Assembly (NCBI RefSeq): GCF_014841125.1
Contig: NZ_JACYTQ010000004.1
Coordinates: forward strand, 186,001 to 250,000
Origin: Echinicola arenosa
GTDB taxonomy: Bacteria; Bacteroidota; Bacteroidia; Cytophagales; Cyclobacteriaceae
Length of the DNA: 64,000 bases
Direction of reading: 5' to 3'
Positions 7,942 to 17,768 of this stretch are shown here, piece by piece. The notes beneath the pieces were generated by a model, which saw only the letters and a list, made by a program, of their open reading frames with translations, was not told where the DNA came from and searched no databases. Within the stretch, counting starts at the first letter, position 1. Every line of letters starts with the position of its first letter. The translations under genes and the position numbers were made by a program.

Positions 7942-10374
7942 ATGAGAACATCTTACCAATTATTCGTTATAATATTTTCTTTCCTTTTGATCTCCAGCCA
8001 TGCCTTGGCTCAGGATAGCCATGAGCTTTATGGTAAAGTTCAGGATGCCAAAGGTGAAGTGCTCCCTTTTGCCAATGTGGCATTGGTGACAGCGGCAACA
8101 GGAGAAATGATCTCTGGAGCTGTTTCGGATGATCGAGGAAACTTTTCCATTAAGACCGAAAAGTCTGGAATGGCAGTTTTGAATGTTTCCACCATTGGTT
8201 TTAAAACCTACACTTCTGAGCAAATCAATTTGGAAGGAGTTTCCAAAAAAAATATGGGAACCATCAACCTAGAGGAGGAAGCTACTTCACTTGATGAAGT
8301 GGAAGTGAGAAGTAGTCGTCCTGAAGTTACTATTCAAGCCGACAGAACCGTGGTAAACATTGAAGGAACTGTAATGGCAGAGGGTAGTAATGCATTGGAA
8401 GTGATCGGAAGGTCTCCAGGGGTCTATGTAGATAGTGATGGGAATATTAATCTCAACGGACGTTCTGGGGTGATAGTATTGTTGGATGACAGGCAGACTT
8501 ATATGAGTGCCAAAGAACTCGCGGACTTTTTGAGGGCGATGCCGGCTGATAATATCAAGAGCATAGAAGTGATCAGTAACCCTCCAGCCAAATATGATGC
8601 GGAAGGAGCTGCAGGAGTGCTCAATATCAAGTTGAAGAAGAATGACTATAATGGAATGAATGGAAGCGTCCAGGCAGGTAATTTTTATAATGGCAGAAAC
8701 GCACCTTTTGCAGGAGCAAGTTTAAATGTTAAGCGAGGTAAATGGACTACCAATGCTAATCTGAACTATAGCAGTTGGGTTCGAAATATAGACTTGGACA
8801 TTATCCGTAGATTTCAGCTGGATGAAGGATTGTCAGTGTTCGATCAGAATGCATTATTGAAACTGGGAGGAAAAAGTGTGTACTTCAATGGTGGAGCCGA
8901 TTACCAAATCAATGATAAGCATTCGGTTGGTATAAACCTCCAAGCTTCAGACTACAGTGGGAAAAACGATGGCAATTCCCAGACAGACATTTCTAACCCT
9001 GGAAGTAATGAGCTTAACCACCTTAGGGCCCTGAATGATGGTGATGATGATAATCAGAGGATCTTCGGCAATTTCCATTATGTTGGAAACTTGGATACAA
9101 TGGGTACCAAACTTACAGCAGATATAGATTACACGGCTGTTGATGGTGGATCCACCAGTTTGTTGACCAATGACTACTGGCTAAATGAAGATTTTGAAGG
9201 AGGGGATACTGATAGAATTTTCACAGAAAATAAGATGAATTATACCATCTTCACAGCTAAGACTGACTTCACCAAGTCTTTGGGTGAAAAGGCCAAGCTT
9301 GAGTCAGGTCTTAAAGGAAGTTGGGTAGAGTCTGACAATGTCTTGATGATCTCCAGAAGTGTGGAGGAAGAACCTTTCGAACCGGATCCAAATAGCAATC
9401 ATTTTATCTATAATGAAAATGTATATGCGGCCTATGCTTCTTTGAATACGCCGCTGAGTGAAAAGTTTGAGTTTCAAGCAGGCTTACGTCTGGAATATTC
9501 AGATATCACCGGTAACTCTGTCACGCTCAATGAGGTAAATAAGCAGGAATATTTAAATCTTTTCCCGACGGTATTCTTGCAGCATAAGGTCTCTGAAAAT
9601 TATCAGATCAACTATAATGTCAATAGAAGGATTACACGGCCCAACTACCGATTGCTGAATCCATTTGTGTTTTATGTGGATCCATTGACTACAGAACAGG
9701 GGAATCCTAATCTAAAACCTCAATATGCTAACAATATCGAAATGAGCCATGTGATCAAAGGTGCTTACCAGTTTACTTTGGCCTACGCAAAAACGACCAA
9801 CGCTTTTGGTCAGGTGATGACGCAGGATGAAGCGACACGGAAAACAACCTTGCAGGTCCAGAATTTTGATAAATCTGAAGATTTAAGTTTGAGGATGATG
9901 ATACCTGTGGAATTAGCTGAATGGTACAGTACAAGTAATATGATCAACTTATACTATAAAGCGTATCAATCTCAATTGGGGGATGAGTTTTTGGATGTTA
10001 GTCAGTTTAGCTATATGGCTAGAACCCAACATAATATCACGCTTCCCAAAGGATTTAAAGTGGAATTGGTTGGTATGTATTTGAGCCCATTTTTAGAAGG
10101 ACAGTTGGAAGCCAAAGGGTTTGGTTGGGTAGATGCAGGGGTCACCAAGACTTTCAAAGATGATAAATTTTCTTTAACCGTCAATGGAAATGATATTTTC
10201 CGCATGAGAACATTCAGGGGGAATGTGAATTTTGGGGATATCAATACAGATATACAGCAATACAATAGCCAGCAGGCCGTTAGATTGACATTGCGATGGA
10301 AATTCTCAAAAGGTGAGAATTTTAAAGTGTCCAATAGAAGTGGAAGTACAGAAGAAAGAAATCGTCTAGATTAA
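7942..10374 (+). CDS. TonB-dependent outer-membrane receptor with CarboxypepD_reg domain
   Basis: 810 residues. Signal peptide at 1-24 (MRTSYQLFVIIFSFLLISSHALAQ). A carboxypeptidase-like regulatory beta-sandwich follows at about 28-115 (GKVQDAKGEVLPFANVAL...). A TonB plug spans about 118-225 (GRSPGVYVDSDGNINLNGRSG, PAKYDAEGAAGVLNIKLKK). A long OMP_b-brl_3 barrel runs to the C-terminus. This architecture is the DUF-type 'outer membrane beta-barrel family protein' of Bacteroidota. It is not a SusC: no SusD partner is adjacent and the SusC-type extended plug is missing. The substrate is unknown; peptides, siderophores or glycans are possible. It is monocistronic and ends at a clear terminator. 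Confidence 0.9.
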   Translation: MRTSYQLFVIIFSFLLISSHALAQDSHELYGKVQDAKGEVLPFANVALVTAATGEMISGAVSDDRGNFSIKTEKSGMAVLNVSTIGFKTYTSEQINLEGVSKKNMGTINLEEEATSLDEVEVRSSRPEVTIQADRTVVNIEGTVMAEGSNALEVIGRSPGVYVDSDGNINLNGRSGVIVLLDDRQTYMSAKELADFLRAMPADNIKSIEVISNPPAKYDAEGAAGVLNIKLKKNDYNGMNGSVQAGNFYNGRNAPFAGASLNVKRGKWTTNANLNYSSWVRNIDLDIIRRFQLDEGLSVFDQNALLKLGGKSVYFNGGADYQINDKHSVGINLQASDYSGKNDGNSQTDISNPGSNELNHLRALNDGDDDNQRIFGNFHYVGNLDTMGTKLTADIDYTAVDGGSTSLLTNDYWLNEDFEGGDTDRIFTENKMNYTIFTAKTDFTKSLGEKAKLESGLKGSWVESDNVLMISRSVEEEPFEPDPNSNHFIYNENVYAAYASLNTPLSEKFEFQAGLRLEYSDITGNSVTLNEVNKQEYLNLFPTVFLQHKVSENYQINYNVNRRITRPNYRLLNPFVFYVDPLTTEQGNPNLKPQYANNIEMSHVIKGAYQFTLAYAKTTNAFGQVMTQDEATRKTTLQVQNFDKSEDLSLRMMIPVELAEWYSTSNMINLYYKAYQSQLGDEFLDVSQFSYMARTQHNITLPKGFKVELVGMYLSPFLEGQLEAKGFGWVDAGVTKTFKDDKFSLTVNGNDIFRMRTFRGNVNFGDINTDIQQYNSQQAVRLTLRWKFSKGENFKVSNRSGSTEERNRLD

Positions 10375-10406
10375 AAATATTTTATTTTGGTTTAACAACA
10401 AAAAAG

Positions 10407-10433
10407 TAGCCTCTCTTGGAGGCTATTTTTTTT
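10407..10433 (+). terminator. Terminator after TonB-dependent receptor gene
   Basis: TAGCCTC (10407-10413), loop TCTT and GAGGCTA (10419-10425), followed by a run of T. Confidence 0.9.
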
Positions 10434-10596
10434 GTATATCCGCAATTTTACCAGTAAAGATTAAAAGCGAGTAGAAACTACCCTTTTGATTAAGGTATCA
10501 ACTGCTTCGGTCTTCAGATCTACCTGGCAGTTAGACAGGCTTCCGACCACTTGAGTAAAGGATGTATGGTTACTGGCATCATAGCGGATAATCAGA
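10433..10596 (-). repeat. Dispersed repeat R2, copy 1 (gene 3'-end fragment)
   Basis: 164 bp nearly identical to 20404-20553. Read on the minus strand it is open for about 46 codons, from a TGA near 10600 to a TAA at 10461-10463. It encodes KNLIIRYDASNHTSF..., and the frame ends in KRVVSTRF. Homology continues about 28 bp past the stop. It therefore looks like the copied 3' end of a protein gene plus its downstream flank. Copy 2 lacks 14 bp and is frameshifted. The parent gene is not recognised. A non-coding function is possible. Confidence 0.7.
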
Positions 10597-10629
10597 TTTT
10601 TTCAACGCATGTTAATTAAGTTCTAGGGC

Positions 10630-11754
10630 CTATTGCTTCTCTATGGCCATTCTGTAGATACGAATAAAGTCTTCCTCTACCTCTTGACTGATTTTTTTTA
10701 CAGCCCATATTTCGTCATTCCGGGTGGTGAACTCTCTAAGGTTGATGTCAAATGTATTGTCAAGTATAGCCATCATTTTTCCTTCATGGTCCATGATGTA
10801 AAAATGTTCAGAAGATTGGGGGCGAATACCATCAGTTTCTTTGTCAAGGTCATGGCCTGACACAAAGCTGGTGATTAGGTATTTTGAGGTGGCCTTGAGG
10901 TTTTGTGTGTGTCCAGAAGCACCTGGTCCTTTGATGGCCAAAGGATCAGCTTTGGCTGGCTCCTCGCCTTCACTTTGGAAAAAAGGTGAATATTGGAGTG
11001 GAATGCGGGAAAGTAAACGATAAGGTGTTTGGGACTGGTAAATGTTTAAGTGAGGATCCACGCCAACCACAATGAAAATTTTATTGTCGAAGTAAGTGTG
11101 AGTGGGCATCATTTCAGTGACATCATAGGCCATTCCGTTTTTGAACAAACTCTCATTTTCTAATCCAAAGACACGTTCATAGGTAGCTTCTTTAGTGTCA
11201 AACCAAGCTAATAATTGAAATTCATCATAGAATTCTGGATCAATGATACTGTACTGGCCACGCGCTCGGACGGCTTTCCCCAAATACTTACCATCAATGA
11301 GGGTAAACTCTTCAGCCAGCATAGGTCGTGCAGAAAATGAAGGAGGTTCTGCGTTGGTGAATTTTTTGTGATCGAGAAGTTCCCCATTGAAGTCAAACCA
11401 AGAAAATCCCTGCATGCCTATAATTTGTATCTGTCCTTCTTTGAAAAACTTGGCTGGACCATATTGGTAGTTGACGCCGCCTTTGCTGTCTTTTTGCTTG
11501 CCAAATTGATGGAGGATATCACCTTTCATATTTGTGATGAGAAACAACCTTTGCTGTTGATCATATAGCAAAAGTCGATTGTTTTTGGTGTCCACATCCT
11601 GTAGCATTAGTTTGCCCAAATAGGAGATGTCGATGGAGTCTTTTACTACAAGTGAAAGAGATTCAACTTTGGTAATGGATTCAGAAGAATTTTGGCCACA
11701 AGAAAAGAGAAAAAAGGCCGCAAGTGAAAAAAGGAGGAATGTTGCTTTGAGCAT
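10630..11754 (-). CDS. Lipoprotein with beta-propeller-like repeats (DUF4221-like)
   Basis: 374 residues. An N-terminal lipoprotein signal ends LFSCGQ, with Cys19 as the lipidated residue, so the protein is membrane-anchored in the envelope. The rest is rich in beta-strand motifs of the NHL/6-bladed propeller kind: NNRLLLYDQQQRLFLI, GDILHQFG, and near the end HFYIMDHEGKMMAILD. Such lipoproteins are very common in Bacteroidota and mostly without known function; DUF4221 is the closest description I can give. It stands alone, upstream of a MaoC gene on the same strand. Confidence 0.65.
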   Translation of the reverse strand: MLKATFLLFSLAAFFLFSCGQNSSESITKVESLSLVVKDSIDISYLGKLMLQDVDTKNNRLLLYDQQQRLFLITNMKGDILHQFGKQKDSKGGVNYQYGPAKFFKEGQIQIIGMQGFSWFDFNGELLDHKKFTNAEPPSFSARPMLAEEFTLIDGKYLGKAVRARGQYSIIDPEFYDEFQLLAWFDTKEATYERVFGLENESLFKNGMAYDVTEMMPTHTYFDNKIFIVVGVDPHLNIYQSQTPYRLLSRIPLQYSPFFQSEGEEPAKADPLAIKGPGASGHTQNLKATSKYLITSFVSGHDLDKETDGIRPQSSEHFYIMDHEGKMMAILDNTFDINLREFTTRNDEIWAVKKISQEVEEDFIRIYRMAIEKQ

Positions 11755-11832
11755 CGGTTTGTTTTTGATAGAACTACTATAAATATAGTTTATAGTTCCG
11801 CAAAAACAAACCTTTTTAGTAATATGCTAGAA

Positions 11833-12297
11833 TTACTTGAAATGATACAAGAAAACCAATTTGCCTGTAAAAGCCGGTTTCCTTTGGTCTTTGATTTCCA
11901 GCTTTATTTCCATTTCTGTCTTTACTGTGCCTCTCAAATCGGTGATATTTGCCAGTTTGGCATGGAGCCTTACTTCACTGTCCACTACTACAGGCTGTGC
12001 AAAACGCAACGACTCAATGCCATAATTTACCAGCATCTTCAGGTTGTTTACCTGAACAATTTGTTCCCAAAGAAAAGGTACGAGAGAAAGGGTAAGGTAC
12101 CCATGGGCGATGGTGTTGCCAAAGGCGCCTTCAGCCTTGGCTTTTTCAGGATTGGTGTGGATCCATTGGTGATCCAAGGTGGCATCAGCAAATTTGTTGA
12201 TTTGCTCTTGGGTGATGGTGTGATATTCAGAAATTCCTAAATCTTTACCGATATATTCTTCGAATTCCTCAAAACTGTTAATAATTAACTGACTCAT
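11833..12297 (-). CDS. MaoC-like (R)-specific enoyl-CoA hydratase
   Basis: 154 residues with a single hot-dog fold. The catalytic hydratase-2 motif reads FADATLDHQWIHTNPEKA, with Asp and His 5 residues apart, followed by GNTIAHGYLTLSL. These are the features of NodN/MaoC dehydratases, which hydrate trans-2-enoyl-CoA to the (R)-3-hydroxyacyl-CoA. Full-length for the small, single-domain group. No partner genes of PHA or fatty-acid metabolism lie next to it, so the acyl substrate is unknown. Confidence 0.9.
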   Translation of the reverse strand: MSQLIINSFEEFEEYIGKDLGISEYHTITQEQINKFADATLDHQWIHTNPEKAKAEGAFGNTIAHGYLTLSLVPFLWEQIVQVNNLKMLVNYGIESLRFAQPVVVDSEVRLHAKLANITDLRGTVKTEMEIKLEIKDQRKPAFTGKLVFLYHFK

Positions 12298-12426
12298 GAA
12301 GTATGGTTATGATAAATTAAAAAGCGAATATACACAAAAGGCCGTACATTATTAAACCTGTTGGTTTTTAGCTTTTTGCTTACATCAAGCGTAATTTCGG
12401 AAACGTTTTTTGGTAATACTTATTGT

Positions 12427-12458
12427 TTTACAGAAATTATTTACTTGATTTAGGTTTG
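12427..12458 (+). promoter_or_regulatory. Bacteroidota-type promoter for the DUF3857 pair
   Basis: TAGGTTTG at 12451-12458 fits the -7 consensus TAnnTTTG exactly. TTTA at 12427-12430 is a -33 candidate 20 bp before it. It lies 38 bp before the start codon at 12497. Confidence 0.5.
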
Positions 12459-12496
12459 TATTTGTTTTTAATTTTAATAATTCCACACATTTTAAA

Positions 12497-14347
12497 ATGA
12501 AACTCCTTTTTAAGTGGGCACTCTTGGGGTCCCTATTTTCACTGTTTTTTTATAAAAGTGAAGTATTTGCCCAAACTGATAAAAAACTGGTACTGTTTAA
12601 TTCCAGGGTCATCAAGACACTTGATGTTGAACTGACTCCTGATTTTGAAGTACTGGAGACTGTGAAGAAAAAAGTCACCGTGCTCAACAAAGATGGGTTG
12701 GAAGATGGTCTGATTACCATTTTTTACAATGATCTGATTTCGATTGAAGATTTTAGTGGAGTGATTACGGATAAGGCATCAGGAAAAACAATCGATAAAC
12801 TGAAATTAAAAGACCTGAACGATGTCTCTCTCATTTCTGATTATTCGGTTTTTGAAGATAGCAGGTTAAAATATTTTGAATTACATGCCGGTAAATTTCC
12901 CTTAGAAATTGAATTTGAATATACCACTAAAAAGAGGGGGAACATGTCATTCCCTACTTGGAGGCCTGAAGGAAATAAAATGCAGTTGGTTGAAAAGGCT
13001 GAACTTAATTTAATTTATCCTGAAAATATGGAGGTCAGGTATCTGGTAAAGAATATCGATCAGGAAGCCAAAGTGTCCAACTCTGAAGGTAAGGTCAAGA
13101 TGCATTGGGAGCTCGAGAATCTCATCAAACTTTCAGATGATAAACCAGATGAGGATAGTATCGCCATGGTGAAAATTGCCCCAAAGGATTTTACTATGGA
13201 AGGCTATGCGTCCAATATGGAGACTTGGGGAGGTTTTGGTAATTGGATCTATCAGCTTAATCAAGGCAAGGATGACTTGTCTCCAGATGCGAAAGCCAAA
13301 GTCGCTGAACTTACAGAGGGGCTTGAGTCGGAGCTGGAAAAGATTCAAATATTGTATAAATACATGCAGGATAATTATCGCTATGTAAGTATCCAGTTGG
13401 GGATCGGAGGCTTCATGCCCATGTATGCCACGGAAGTCTTTGAGGCCAAGTATGGCGATTGTAAAGCTCTAAGCATGTTTATGAATGCCATGCTTAAAGA
13501 GGCTGGAATCAATGCGAATTATGTTTTGGTAAAGGCAGGAAGTGATGAAAATGACATTGATGTGGATTTTCCGTCAAACCAGTTCAACCATGCCATATTG
13601 CAAGTTCCCATGGAGCAGGATACGGTTTGGCTGGAATGTACCTCCAGTACTTTGCCTGCAGGTTTTTTAGGGGATTTTACGATGGACAGACATGTGCTGG
13701 TCATTACTGAAGAAGGAGGAAAGCTCGTCAAAACTCCCGCTTATCAGTCTACTGATTATAACCAGATCAAAAACAATTCAAAGATTGAGCTGCTGGGCCA
13801 AGGAATGGCCAGGATCAAGCAAACCAAAGAAATGACAGGGTTTGCAGCACAGACCTATTTGGCAGTGCAGCGTCACTTTAATGAAAAGGAAGTTGAAAAG
13901 CATATCTATTATGATTTGGATTTTAGTGGCGCTCATATTGAGAAATTTGATCTCAATGTAGATAATCAGCAAATCGTGCCGAAGGCCATTCTAAATCATG
14001 AAACTTTTTTACAGCAGTTTTATCAAAGCACCAGCAAGAGGCTAATTATCAAACCAAAGTACCAGACCATCAAAGCGGATGATATTTTGAATTTTAATAT
14101 GCATTGGGAGGAGAATATTGAGATTGCCAGCCCCGATGAAATGGAACTGGAAAGTGGAGAGGTAGATTTGGACCTTACTGAGGATTATTTTGATTATAAA
14201 AAGCACCAAGTTCTTGAAGATAATTTATTAAAAATTGCCAGAGTCATAAAGTTTCATTTTCCTGAAGATGTGGATGAAGAGACAATCACTAAGACACTCA
14301 AGCAAATAGAAAAGCTAGATGATCAACCGATATTTTTAAAGAAATGA
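12497..14347 (+). CDS. DUF3857/transglutaminase-like exported protein, catalytic type
   Basis: 616 residues with a signal peptide (1-25, ending SEVFAQ). The N-terminal DUF3857 beta domain covers roughly 30-245. A transglutaminase-like core follows. It has an intact catalytic cysteine in KYGDCKALSMFMNAML (about 315-330), a His in NQFNHAIL and an acidic partner near DTVWLECTSS. A DUF3858-like C-terminal part is present. Such proteins are periplasmic or surface papain-fold enzymes of unknown target. The stop codon overlaps the start of a second DUF3857 gene (ATGA), so the two are one operon and probably one functional unit. Confidence 0.85.
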   Translation: MKLLFKWALLGSLFSLFFYKSEVFAQTDKKLVLFNSRVIKTLDVELTPDFEVLETVKKKVTVLNKDGLEDGLITIFYNDLISIEDFSGVITDKASGKTIDKLKLKDLNDVSLISDYSVFEDSRLKYFELHAGKFPLEIEFEYTTKKRGNMSFPTWRPEGNKMQLVEKAELNLIYPENMEVRYLVKNIDQEAKVSNSEGKVKMHWELENLIKLSDDKPDEDSIAMVKIAPKDFTMEGYASNMETWGGFGNWIYQLNQGKDDLSPDAKAKVAELTEGLESELEKIQILYKYMQDNYRYVSIQLGIGGFMPMYATEVFEAKYGDCKALSMFMNAMLKEAGINANYVLVKAGSDENDIDVDFPSNQFNHAILQVPMEQDTVWLECTSSTLPAGFLGDFTMDRHVLVITEEGGKLVKTPAYQSTDYNQIKNNSKIELLGQGMARIKQTKEMTGFAAQTYLAVQRHFNEKEVEKHIYYDLDFSGAHIEKFDLNVDNQQIVPKAILNHETFLQQFYQSTSKRLIIKPKYQTIKADDILNFNMHWEENIEIASPDEMELESGEVDLDLTEDYFDYKKHQVLEDNLLKIARVIKFHFPEDVDEETITKTLKQIEKLDDQPIFLKK

Positions 14348-16287
14348 CACACAATATGTACCACCTACTTAGGGCCTTTGCTATAATGGTCTTTTTAATG
14401 CTGTTTTCCTTGTCCTCTTTTGCCCAGGATTATGAGGTAAAGTTGGGGAAATACAGTTCAGAGGAACTAGAGATGACCTCATGTGCTTTTGAGCCTGAAG
14501 CTGCTGCTATCGTTTTAGGTGAGCAAGGGATTGGGTTCTTTTCCAATGGCCGATTGGTTACGGAGATAAAGAGAAGACTAAAGATTTTTGATAGCAAGGC
14601 CAAGGATTATGCAGATATCACCATTACCTATTATGAAGGTGAAAATAAGGTGGAAGCCATTACGGGCCTAAAAGCGCAAGTGATGAACCTTGAAAATGGC
14701 AAAGAAGTAATTACCAAGATGTCCAAGAAGGATTTCTTTGAGACTGACCTTGGAAATGGCTATAAGGAAATCAGGTTTACTTTTCCAAATGTAAAGGAAG
14801 GATCAATCATTGAATATGAATATGACCATTACTTTGAAAACATTACTTTTTTGGATGGATGGCAGTTTCAGAATGATATTCCGACAGTTTTTTCCCGTTA
14901 TAAAATCGATATCCCAGAATACCTGGATTACCGGTTTCTAGGCCAGGGAGAACATTTTGTGGTGGCCAACCAAAATAGAGTCAATAATTTTGGAGAAAAT
15001 GAATGGACTTTGACCAACCTTAAGTCTGTGCAGTCTGAGCCTTACATGAACAATTTCGTGGACTATCTGGATAAAATAGAATTTCAGTTGGCTGGATATA
15101 AGGACTATGGGAACATGGGGCATTATGAATCTGTATTAAGTAATTGGCAAAAATTGGCTGACGAGATATTTGAAATAGACGCATTTAGGTCTTACTTCCG
15201 AAATAATGGGACATTTAAAGACCTTGCTGAAGTAGACATCGAAGGAGAGACAGAGGCCGAGAAGGCAGAATATATTTATCAGCTGATTAAAGAAAAATAT
15301 ACGCTCAACGACGAAGGCGGTTTTGTGCCAGATCAAAACATCAAAAAGTTAGTGACCAATAAAGTCGGGAGCAAAACAGAGTTGAATCTTCTAATGATTG
15401 CCATGTTACGTGCCAATGGGATTGAAGCAGATCCATTACTTATCAGTAGCAAAGGAAATGGTAGATCCTACTTGGTTCAATTTCCATTTGTGAGGCAGTT
15501 CAATAGGCTTATCGTAAAAGCTACTATAGACGGAGAAGTGGTGTTTGCGGATACTTCCCATGAGCATGTTCCGTTCGGTTATTTGCCTCTAGCGTATCAT
15601 GTCGAAGGCGGTTTTCTGGTGAAAGAAGAGGGAAGTGATTTGATCAGAATGAACTTGGAACATAAGTCAGGAATCAAACAAATGGTCAATATTTCTTTGG
15701 AGGCGGATTCAATTCATTTTGGCCACACCGTGCGTTATTTGGATTATGATGCAGTGTCGTTTTTAGAGAGAAATGATGATTTGGATGAAGAGAAATTGGA
15801 AAAGATGTTGGACAAGGATGAGGTCAATGTAATGGGCCTTGAAGTGAAGGATCTGGAAAGCAAAAGAAGACAAGTGGAAAGTAGTTTTATGGTCAATATG
15901 CCGATGAACACTTCTGCGGAGCTTTTGCTCATCAATCCCATTATGGTAAAAAGGCACAAGGAAAATCCATTTAAGATCGATGACAGGAATTTTCCAGTTG
16001 ATTTTAACTACGTGTTTTCTGACAATTATATTGCCAATATCAGCATTCCTGAAGGTTACGAATTGGATGATTATCCGGAACAATTAGCCATATCCATGCC
16101 TAGTGGATTGGCCAAGTTCATCTATATTCCTCAAGAAGATACCAATAACAACGTGCTTAGAATCAATGTGAAATTTGATTTGAATACAGAGATGGTACAG
16201 CCCTCGGACTACCAAGATCTTAAAGCATTTATGGAGTATATGGTCAATAAAATTCAAGAGCCGGTAGTGCTCAAGAAGAAATCCTGA
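14344..16287 (+). CDS. DUF3857 protein with degenerate transglutaminase site
   Basis: 647 residues; signal peptide at about 1-28 (ending SLSSFAQ). The domain order matches the upstream partner: DUF3857, transglutaminase-like region, C-terminal beta domain. However, the segment aligned to YGDCKALS reads VGSKTELN, so the catalytic cysteine is lysine. FNHAIL is replaced by FNRLIV, so the His is lost too. The enzyme core therefore looks inactive, and the protein may be a binding or regulatory partner of the active paralogue, with which it overlaps by 4 bp. A hairpin terminator follows. Confidence 0.85.
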   Translation: MTHNMYHLLRAFAIMVFLMLFSLSSFAQDYEVKLGKYSSEELEMTSCAFEPEAAAIVLGEQGIGFFSNGRLVTEIKRRLKIFDSKAKDYADITITYYEGENKVEAITGLKAQVMNLENGKEVITKMSKKDFFETDLGNGYKEIRFTFPNVKEGSIIEYEYDHYFENITFLDGWQFQNDIPTVFSRYKIDIPEYLDYRFLGQGEHFVVANQNRVNNFGENEWTLTNLKSVQSEPYMNNFVDYLDKIEFQLAGYKDYGNMGHYESVLSNWQKLADEIFEIDAFRSYFRNNGTFKDLAEVDIEGETEAEKAEYIYQLIKEKYTLNDEGGFVPDQNIKKLVTNKVGSKTELNLLMIAMLRANGIEADPLLISSKGNGRSYLVQFPFVRQFNRLIVKATIDGEVVFADTSHEHVPFGYLPLAYHVEGGFLVKEEGSDLIRMNLEHKSGIKQMVNISLEADSIHFGHTVRYLDYDAVSFLERNDDLDEEKLEKMLDKDEVNVMGLEVKDLESKRRQVESSFMVNMPMNTSAELLLINPIMVKRHKENPFKIDDRNFPVDFNYVFSDNYIANISIPEGYELDDYPEQLAISMPSGLAKFIYIPQEDTNNNVLRINVKFDLNTEMVQPSDYQDLKAFMEYMVNKIQEPVVLKKKS

Positions 16288-16312
16288 GAAAGTTGAAAGA
16301 TCACCCTAACAG

Positions 16313-16346
16313 AGCTGCTTTGTCTATGACAAGCAGCTTTTTTTAT
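16313..16346 (+). terminator. Terminator after DUF3857 operon
   Basis: AGCTGCTT (16313-16320) pairs with AAGCAGCT (16331-16338). An inner GTC/GAC extension is present, and a run of T follows. Confidence 0.9.
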
Positions 16347-16399
16347 GGCTTGGCACGACACACAAAAAAGCTTCCAAAATAGTGATCAAATTGGCAATC

Positions 16400-17716
16400 T
16401 TATTTTGCCAAACTCACTTTGATGGATTTCCTTTTGATTTTATGAGATTTGGAGGCATCAATCGCCTGTTGGTATTTGCCGCGTTTTATGGCCACATAGG
16501 AGAAAAAATCCTTCACTTCGATCAGGCCCAAATCCTCTTTATCCATAAAGTCAAATTGAAGGAAAAAGCCCACCAAATCGATTTTGTTTACCTTATGTTT
16601 TTTGCCTTTGTTGATGTGCAAAGTAGCAAATGGAGGCTCGATGTTCTTTTCTCCCTCATGGAGAAGAAGAGTTTCAGGTTGATGTGTCAGGTAGGGTGGT
16701 AAATAATCTGTTTCTGACATGATCAGCACACTGGTTCCTGAAGCTTTCATTCTGGCTGTTCTCCCATTTCGGTGTAAAAAGGTAGTCTCCTGAGATGGAA
16801 TTTGAAAATGAACCACATAATCCAAGGCCGGAATATCAATGCCTCGAGAAGCAATGTCCGTAGCAATCAAGACCTGGGCACTGCCATTTCTGAACTTGGT
16901 TAGCTGGGATTCTCTTTCATCCTGCTCCAAGCCACCTCTAAAGAGGGAGAAAATGATTTGATGTTGGTCCAGAAATTCTCCTATTCGGTCACAAGCGTCC
17001 CTGTGGTTAGCAAATACGATCACATTTTGACCTGCTTTGAGATTTTGAATCAATGAAAGCAAACCTTCTAGCTTTTCGCCTTTTGGAGTAACCAATTTTT
17101 TGATTTGTATGCTGGGCTTGCCTTCTCCTTCCGCTTCCACTGTGTAATGATCGTCGAAATCCAAAAAATAGGGTATTTCAATTCCGTCTGTTGCAGAAAC
17201 CAAAATTTTATCTTTTACATTAAAAAGCTGACTGGTTATATAACGCATCTGCCCTGTGAAACCCAGTTCCAAAGCTTTGTCAAACTCATCAAAAACAAGT
17301 TGGGAAATACCTTTGGGGTCAAAGGTTCCTCTTTCGAGATGGTCTTTGATCCTTCCGGGAGTACCCACCAAAATGGTCGGTGGCACAGAGAAGTTTTTTC
17401 TTTCTATGCTGAAAAGGTGCCCTCCATAGCAGGCATTGACCTTTACGGGCAGCTTCATTTGCTTTAAGACACTTTCAATCTGCAAGACCAGCTCCCTTGT
17501 AGGTGCTAAGATCAGCGCTTGAACACCTTCCTTTTCTTCGAGTTTGGGCAAAATGCTCATCAAATAGGCTACCGTTTTACCACTTCCCGTAGGAGCTAAA
17601 AGCTTGATCTTGGAGTGTTTACTGGAGGCCGCTACAGTGGCTTCCTGCATTTCATTGAGTGCGTCGAAGCCAAGGCTTGATAATATTGCTTTTTGATTTA
17701 TGCTTAAAAGTGTCAT
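16400..17716 (-). CDS. DEAD-box RNA helicase (DbpA-like)
   Basis: About 438 residues, starting at the ATG at 17716; the frame is open six codons further. Helicase motifs: APTGSGKT (I), PTREL (Ia), TPGR (Ib), VFDEFDKALELG (II), SATDG (III), TDIASRGIDIP (V) and HRNGRTAR (VI). Motif II reads DEFD rather than DEAD. The C-terminal about 70 residues (VNKIDLVGFFLQFDF...VKDFFSYVAIKRGKYQQAI) resemble the RNA-recognition fold of DbpA, which recruits the helicase to 23S rRNA in 50S subunit assembly. It is convergent with the DUF3857 operon. A role in ribosome assembly is inferred. Confidence 0.9.
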   Translation of the reverse strand: MTLLSINQKAILSSLGFDALNEMQEATVAASSKHSKIKLLAPTGSGKTVAYLMSILPKLEEKEGVQALILAPTRELVLQIESVLKQMKLPVKVNACYGGHLFSIERKNFSVPPTILVGTPGRIKDHLERGTFDPKGISQLVFDEFDKALELGFTGQMRYITSQLFNVKDKILVSATDGIEIPYFLDFDDHYTVEAEGEGKPSIQIKKLVTPKGEKLEGLLSLIQNLKAGQNVIVFANHRDACDRIGEFLDQHQIIFSLFRGGLEQDERESQLTKFRNGSAQVLIATDIASRGIDIPALDYVVHFQIPSQETTFLHRNGRTARMKASGTSVLIMSETDYLPPYLTHQPETLLLHEGEKNIEPPFATLHINKGKKHKVNKIDLVGFFLQFDFMDKEDLGLIEVKDFFSYVAIKRGKYQQAIDASKSHKIKRKSIKVSLAK

Positions 17717-17768
17717 GGAACAAAGGTAATTCAAGTATCTTTATAAATCAGTATAATGTGTCTATTCC

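Noticed and set aside
7942-10374. TonB-dependent receptor as a SusC and natural target of the guide RNA
   Set aside because: No SusD neighbour, no SusC-type plug, and no match to the guide-like segment upstream of it; I found no match to the guide anywhere else in the window either.
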